From Diospyros lotus (taxonomy: Eukaryota; Streptophyta; Magnoliopsida; Ericales; Ebenaceae), in contig NC_068349.1 of the NCBI RefSeq assembly GCF_014633365.1, forward strand, positions 29,836,753 through 29,900,752: a DNA stretch of 64,000 nt, read 5' to 3'. Shown here piece by piece: positions 58,845 to 64,000 of the stretch. The translations under genes and the position numbers were made by a program. The notes under the pieces were generated by a model. The model ran no database searches. It was not told the DNA's origin and saw nothing but the letters and a program-made list of their open reading frames with translations. Positions within the stretch are counted from its first letter, which is position 1, and each line of letters starts with the position of its first letter.

Positions 58845-59489
58845 TGCATGACCACGACTTTAGGGCTATGAACTATATACTCGCCTCTATGAACAATGAG
58901 CTTCAAAAGCATCACAAGCATATGCAGAGTGCTAATGATATGATCTTAAATCTGAAGGAATTGTATGGAGAGTAGAGTAGGACTACCTGGTATGAGATAT
59001 TGAAATGGTTGTTCCTGTCTAAGATGTCGGAGGGAGCTGATGTGGTAGATCATGTATTGGTGATGATTGATTTGATTAATCAACTAGAAGTACTAGATTT
59101 TCACATGGACGAGGATCTTCAGATCGATTTGATCTTGCAGTCTCTCCCTACGTCATTCTCTAGGTTCATTATGAAGACAACTCAGGCCCAGTTAAAGATG
59201 AAGGGCAAAGAAGGAGTTCTTGTCATTGCCTTGACTTCTAGATCTTCCAGGATGAGGAGTTCCTCCAAGAAAAAAGAAGAAGTTGGTGGGGCCTAAGAAG
59301 GAGGTCTCCAAGAGAAAGTCTAAAGCCAAGGTACCCAAGGAAAAAAGTTTCCATTGTGAGCAGAATGGGCACTAAAAGAGGAAATGCCTAGAGATTCAGC
59401 TGGGCTTTAGAGGCAAGCAGAGCGAAACTCAAGGGACGGGTGTTTCTTCCTTGCTTGTGATTGAGATAATCAATTCTATTGGTCATTCT

Positions 59490-60208
59490 CCTGTTTTCTG
59501 AATTTTGGATTCTGGTACAACATCTCACATATGTGTTTGCATGCAAGATCTACAGACAAGTAGGTCATTTCGTAAGTGAGAAGTCGTCCTTAGAGTGGGG
59601 AATGGAACTTTTATTGATCCATTAGTTATAGGGACTTTTTCTGTTACTTTGTCTACTAGGCATGTATTGAACCTAAAAGTTGTTTGTATGTACTAGAAGC
59701 TATCCGGAATGTTGTTTCCATTCCTAAGCTTGTTGTTGAAAATTATGAATTTTCTTTTTCCAACAATATATGTTATATTCATTTTGGAAATCAATGTGTT
59801 GGAACGGGTACATTGGTTAACGGTCTTTATGTTTTGGAAATAAATGAATCAATGAGAGATAGAAATGTAAATGTTACAACCATGAGTAGCAAGAAGAGTT
59901 CTCGCAGTGTTGGTGTTGATCTTACGCATTTATGGAACCTCAGGCTAAGCTATATAAATGAGAAGAGGATTAGCAAGTTTTCCAAACATGGATTTGTTAA
60001 TCCAATGGGTTTGGAACCCGAGTCGACTTGTGAGTCTTGCCTTATTAGCAAAATGGATAAGCGACCATTTGTTGGACAAAATGGGAGGGCTAATGAATTA
60101 CAGTGGCTGATTCACACTGATGTTTATGGGTCATTCTCTGTGATGGCTAAAGGTGGTTTCTTCTACTTCATAACCTTTACTGATGATCTTTTGAGGTATA
60201 GTTGTTGT
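59490..60208 (+). pseudogene. copia-3 protease end and integrase start (truncated)
   Basis: Protease signature ILDSGTTSHICVC near 59,505; then an open frame from 59,684 with IRNVVSIPKLVVENYEF, the integrase zinc finger (HLWNLRLSYINEKRISKFSK, CESCLISKM) and the core start IHTDVYG and FITFTDDLLRYS. The frame is cut at about 60,208 by the next LTR; the residues annotated beyond that point (CCCCQNTT...) are read from the inserted DNA. Confidence 0.88.
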
Positions 60209-61222
60209 TGTTGCCAAAATACAACAATTAAATTTTATAATGTGGGGTCTACTCGAGCTCGGTGTCGGGTGAAGTTGGGTTGCCGTAAGAGATGTTGCCT
60301 CAAGGGAGATCGCCGTTAGGATGCTCGCCGCAAGGATTCGCCACAAGCCTTCGCCACAAGCTTTTGCCACTAGCTCTTGCCACTAGCTTTCCCCACAAGC
60401 TCTTGCAACTAGCTTTCGCTACAAGCTCTTGCCACTAGCTGTTGCCACAAGCTCTTGCCACGAGCTCTCGTCGCAAGCTCTTGCCCCAACTTCTTGCCGC
60501 TAGTTTTTGCAACTAGCTCTCGCCACTAGCTTTCGCCACTAGCTCTCTCAACTAGCTTTCGCCACAAGCTCTCGCCACTAGCTTTCGCCACAAGCTTTAA
60601 CTCCCGCCGCTAGGTCTCGCCACAAGGATTTGGCCCTGTTGATTCTCAGAAAAATGGGTTAGAAGGCTCGCGGGAATCTTCCCCCGCGAAGATAGTCCGA
60701 TGCCAAAGATAGTCTCAAATCTCAATGATTATTCACGAAAATAGTAAGAGTGCATTCAAAGTGTTTGGATTTTATCGAAAAAATTGGAAGTCTTCCTTGA
60801 TATCTTGTAGCTGGGTATTTATAGGGCACGATTCTCAAGGGTGGCAGGTGCCGACACGTAGCGATCATAGAATGGGTCAGATTTAACAAAAATAAAGGGG
60901 GGAATAGCCGCGGGGCCTAGCTTGGCGGCCAGCACATGCCTCGTGGCAGGTTGCTGTGAGATTACTGAGTGTGCTGCGAGGCAGCTCGCGGCAAGGCTGC
61001 CACAACCTGGGCCTCGCGGCAGGCTGCCGCGAGGTTACCAAGGGTGTCGCGAGCAACTTGTGGTAAGGGTGTCGCGAGCAGCTCGCAGCAAGGCTGTCGC
61101 GAGTTGAGCCTCGCGGCTAGCACAAGTCTCACAGCAAGCTGCCGCGAGGTTGTCGAGCGTGCTACGAGGAAGCTCGCGACAAGGCTGCCGGGAGCTGGGC
61201 CTCGCGGCAGGCTGCCGTGAGG
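60209..61222 (+). repeat. Truncated gypsy LTR with internal word repeats
   Basis: It starts TGTTGCCAAAATACAACAAT, similar to the LTR start of the gag-only element (TGTTACCAAAAATACAATAA), just where copia-3 integrase breaks off. It contains two repeat fields. At about 60,331-60,620 many copies of a 12-bp word (GCCACTAGCTTT/GCCACAAGCTCT) run in series. At about 60,903-61,222 the words GCCTCGCGGCA, GCTGCCGCGAGG and GTCGCGAGCA recur. A TATA-like GTATTTATAGG lies near 60,813. Its 3' end is removed by the gypsy element at 61,223. Confidence 0.65.
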
Positions 61223-63511
61223 TGTAATACCTAAGAACTTTGGGTTATTATTTTAAAGGAAAATTGGAAATTCGGGAAAATTAAGTATCTGAAAAGCCCA
61301 AAAAAATTATCGAATTAGCCGAAGGGAGTACCCTAAAGCTTAAATGTCTAAGGAAATAGGAACACCTCTAACGAGCATCTCGAGGCATGATTTTTAGGAC
61401 CAAAAGAAATACAATCAGGAACGATTTTTGGTACAGCAAAAATGCAGCCGCCATTTAAGCTGCAAAATCAAATTCTCGTAGGAGACTCCTGAAATGATAA
61501 CAGAAGCTATGGGAAACTTTGGTTTGTCGAGTAGAACGACCTTTCAGAGGTTTCAGGAAGAAACGAGTAGGTTTAAAGCCAAAACGAAGAAACGAGCCTA
61601 AGTGCAATTTTTCAAAGTTGCCCGAGGGGGGTCAAAATGTCATTTTTTGCAAAAGTGGCAAAGAGGAAATTGAAAGATTGGAACTTAAGGGGCTCAATGG
61701 AAATTGAGGAAGGTGTAGGGGTTGTGAGGAAAGGGGCCAAAATGGAAAAATCGAATCTGAGGGGGCAAAACTGTAATTTCAAAAACTCCATAGCCATGGC
61801 TTCTAATAGTGGCGCACAATCCCTGGCCGGCCATTTCAGGCAATGGGCTAGCACGAGGGATGGTCGGGGATCTCGTAGGAATCATCATGAGCCAACAACA
61901 GCCACTAGAGTGGTCGAAATTTCGAGAAAATCGGCCAAGAAAGCTGGCCGAAAATGGGATACCTGCAACTCACTTTTACAGGCTAATATTAGTGCTTTTA
62001 GGTCGATCTAGGGATGGTGGAGACTCCTAAGGCAATGGGCAAGGCATCCAAGGCTATTTGAAGCTTCGAAATGTCCTATAAATAGAGCTCGAATATGGTT
62101 AAAATTTTCAAGAAAAAAAGCTTCAAATTTAAGGCTATTTTGGACGAATTGAGAGGCAAGGATAAGGGGATTTTGTTTCCCATAGCTTGAAGATCATATC
62201 TGGAGCATTTGGTGAGCAACGAAGTAAAATCGAAGACGAATCGAAGCTTCGTCGGAACCCTAGGAGGATCACGTGGTCGAGAGTTCGAGGCCTCCTTTGG
62301 AGCCCATTCAGGTACCCTTAGGATCGATTAAGCATGGGCTTTCTTTTGGTATAGGTTTTAAAATTTTTCGGCAAGCCATGGCCGGAGAAGACGACCGGCT
62401 CGTGGGCCCCACGCGCCAGTCTCACTCGCCCTAGCACGCACCAGCGCGTGCGAGCTTGGTTTTTTGTGCAATTTTTTTAAAAATGTTTAGAAAAATATTT
62501 TAGAAATTCCTATGTAAAATATTTGAAGAAAAATAGGTGTAGGTATTTATTTTGGTATATTAGTAAGGAAAAATAGAGAAAAAGACAAAAAAAATTGAGG
62601 AAAATATATTTTATTGATTATTTAAACAAATATCTTGCCTAGGGTGTTTTGGGAAGTGAGGTGAAACATTTGGTGCGAATTTCAAGATTGGCACACAAAT
62701 CGAGGCAGTTTGCACATTTTTTGAGGTATCCCGATAACTGTGAAATGTGAGTGGTTTTGTCCCTATAACTCATTTATGATATGATTTCCTTACTATGCAT
62801 TATATTTTCATATGTTATGATCATTTTCGTTCATATACTATTGCATGGGAAAACGTGAAATATGCACGACACGATATTTTTGTCATATTGAAATTCATGC
62901 ATGGGGTTGGGATGTTACCCTAAGAGTGTAGCCGCAATTCCCCTAGGGCAGTTAAAGGAACAACGTTAGGCTTATCCTACAAAGGTTCGGGATTCTGTCT
63001 AGGGTTCCGTGCCGGGACAGTGGGCCTGGGAAGTTACATTATGGGTATATGTTTATAAATGTCCATACATCATGCATTATTTATTCATGCTTATCTAACC
63101 CTCACTTAGAAGATTTCGTCTTTTAATATTGGATTATGTCCCTGGAATATTTCACGTTCCAGGAGAGGCAAGCAACCGGAAGGGCAAGGAAGTGATCGAG
63201 GCATGATCGCGATAGAGATTTTGTGGGTCCCTTGTGGAACTAGGACTATCTATTTTATTCGGATGTATTGCTTAGATTTTAATATTATTGGTGATGTTAT
63301 GTTGGGTGAACGATTCGTATGTACCCACATGTGTTGTGTTTTCGAAGTTTCTTACAGGTTCTGATCTTGCTTCCGTTATGTTTAAAGTGTATCATTCCAT
63401 TGCTATATTTGGGAATGTTATGCTGAGGATTTATTGCTAGTTTATGTTTGATGTAAAAAAAAATAAAAAAATCCTAGCATATATTAATGCCCTGGAAGGC
63501 GGGGTGTTACA
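61223..63511 (+). repeat. 5' LTR of the right-edge gypsy element
   Basis: 2,289 bp with TGTAATACC...GGGTGTTACA ends, the latter next to the primer site. A TATA box (CTATAAATAG) is at 62,076-62,085. It shares blocks with the solo LTR at 56,637-58,844. The reading frames at 61,519-62,030 have no family signature. Confidence 0.88.
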
Positions 63512-63513
63512 GT

Positions 63514-63526
63514 TGGTATCAGAGCC
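63514..63526 (+). promoter_or_regulatory. Primer-binding site of the right-edge gypsy element
   Basis: TGGTATCAGAGCC two bases after the LTR, complementary to tRNA-Met. Confidence 0.95.
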
Positions 63527-64000
63527 AAAGTTCTATTTGAAGAATCAAGATAGATCTTTAGGGATCTATGAACTCGATGTTTAGAAAAATTAGATTAAGA
63601 AATCCTTATCTATAGATTAAGAGATTGATGATCGAAGTTTAAAGGTTGCGAACTTAAGTGTGTTGTACTGAAATGTGCATGTCTAGGAAAGTTCTGGCTA
63701 AGGTAAGATTTGGTACTTAAGTGTGTCCATTGTGACCCACCTCTCTTACCTGGGAACTTACCTGGTGCACTATTCATGTACAAAATGCTAAATGGCTACT
63801 ATTCTCTGTGAATAGTAGAAAATCTAACTGATTTTTAAATGGCAGCATGGAAAACGATTATCTCGAGCAGTTCTGGGTGACCCACTAGATCAGCCGATGG
63901 GCAGATAACGAGCCAATTATGGTGGATGTCTTCAGTCACTTGGACCTCCTAGAAGAAATTCTAAGAGATGTGTCGCTGAGCAGTTTCATGTGGCCAAGCG

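Larger units (their letters stand above)
56440..59400 (+). pseudogene. copia-3 gag, split by a gypsy solo LTR (decayed)
   Basis: It starts MENQTNPLS at 56,440, with a one-base frame change to GPNYKDWLRNLKLVLNIEKI. At 56,636 it is interrupted by the solo LTR. It resumes at 58,850 with HDHDFRAMNYILASMNNELQ and LKELYGE, then a stop, then VDHVLVMIDLINQLEVLDFH. A zinc knuckle with FHCEQNGH and KRKC (stop codon between) is near 59,350. The order and residues match copia-2 gag. Confidence 0.88.
46332..60208 (+). mobile_element. copia-3: Ty1/copia element (copia-2 family), plus strand
   Basis: The 5' LTR begins TGTTAGAGATTGTGCCCTAA at 46,332 and ends TTTCA at 54,891, interrupted by two insertions. 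The primer site TGGTATCAGAGCC is at 54,893. After a leader of 1.5 kb come gag from 56,440, zinc knuckle, protease and the first part of integrase, ending at 60,208 where a gypsy LTR cuts in. The proteins match those of copia-2, so both belong to one family. RT, RNase H and the 3' LTR are not in the window. Stops in gag show that it is dead. Confidence 0.88.
61223..64000 (+). mobile_element. Gypsy retrotransposon, 5' part (Tekay/Del-like)
   Basis: 5' LTR 61,223-63,511, tRNA-Met primer site at 63,514-63,526, leader, and a possible gag start at about 63,846 (MENDYLEQFWVTH followed by a stop). It runs off the right edge, so the second LTR and TSD are outside the window; the left flank is TGAGG. 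The lineage is inferred from LTR size and the TGTAATACC start. Confidence 0.8.

Noticed and set aside
60331..60620. Regular short repeats that could suggest a CRISPR-like array
   Set aside because: Units of 12 bp run on without spacers of constant length, there are no cas genes, and the context is a plant LTR.
61519..62030. Frames of 62-124 codons on both strands
   Set aside because: Inside a gypsy LTR just before its TATA box; no family signature and strongly overlapping frames.

Overview
The window is nuclear DNA of a flowering plant, probably a eudicot. It holds one intact multi-exon host gene; almost everything else is transposable-element DNA stacked several layers deep. The evidence is GT-AG introns, tRNA-Met primer-binding sites, Ty1/copia and Ty3/gypsy long terminal repeats (LTRs), CACTA transposons, a Cassandra element and a captured Dicer-like fragment. 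No prokaryotic, organellar or CRISPR signal was seen.

Layout. (1) 1-2,160: 5' end of an Athila-like Ty3/gypsy element on the minus strand, with its LTR at 556-2,160. (2) 2,161-12,250: unclassified repeat-like DNA with a 33-bp minisatellite, interrupted at 4,263-10,169 by a Ty1/copia element (copia-1). The middle of copia-1 carries an inverted gag-integrase segment, so one strand could fold into a hairpin with a stem of about 640 bp. (3) 12,250-18,600: the host gene, minus strand, eight coding exons joining to 747 codons. It encodes a CCCH zinc-finger plus RRM RNA-binding protein with a GA/CT-rich leader. (4) 18,755-28,775: a SIRE/Maximus-like copia element reduced almost to two LTRs. Its 5' LTR is split by a gag-only gypsy element (TR-GAG type, 18,879-24,407), whose own LTR is split by a young Cassandra TRIM (23,070-23,733).

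(5) 29,124-45,329: copia-2, minus strand, with a perfect ACAAG target-site duplication (TSD). It contains a solo copia LTR (33,094-38,165, TSD CTTGG) that itself contains a gypsy solo LTR (33,916-36,785, TSD CCATG), and also a non-autonomous CACTA element (39,214-40,747, TSD TCT). (6) 46,332-60,208: copia-3, same family as copia-2 but on the plus strand. Its 5' LTR is split by a solo LTR (46,663-48,281) and by a 4.7-kb CACTA element (48,896-53,594, TSD TTA). Its gag is split by a gypsy solo LTR (56,637-58,844, TSD TGCAT), and its integrase is cut by another gypsy LTR (60,209-61,222). That LTR is cut in turn by the 5' end of a gypsy element running off the right edge (61,223-64,000).

The most interesting object is the 4.7-kb CACTA element. 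Between CACTA termini and next to a decayed En/Spm transposase fragment it carries the start of the helicase domain of DICER-LIKE 2 (three exon pieces, 50,405-50,978). A transposon holding a piece of the plant small-RNA machinery that acts on transposons and viruses deserves a follow-up. Second are the internal hairpin in copia-1 and the Cassandra element nested in a gag-only element. Exon boundaries and TSDs were read by eye; element lineages are inferred from motifs and were not checked against a database.
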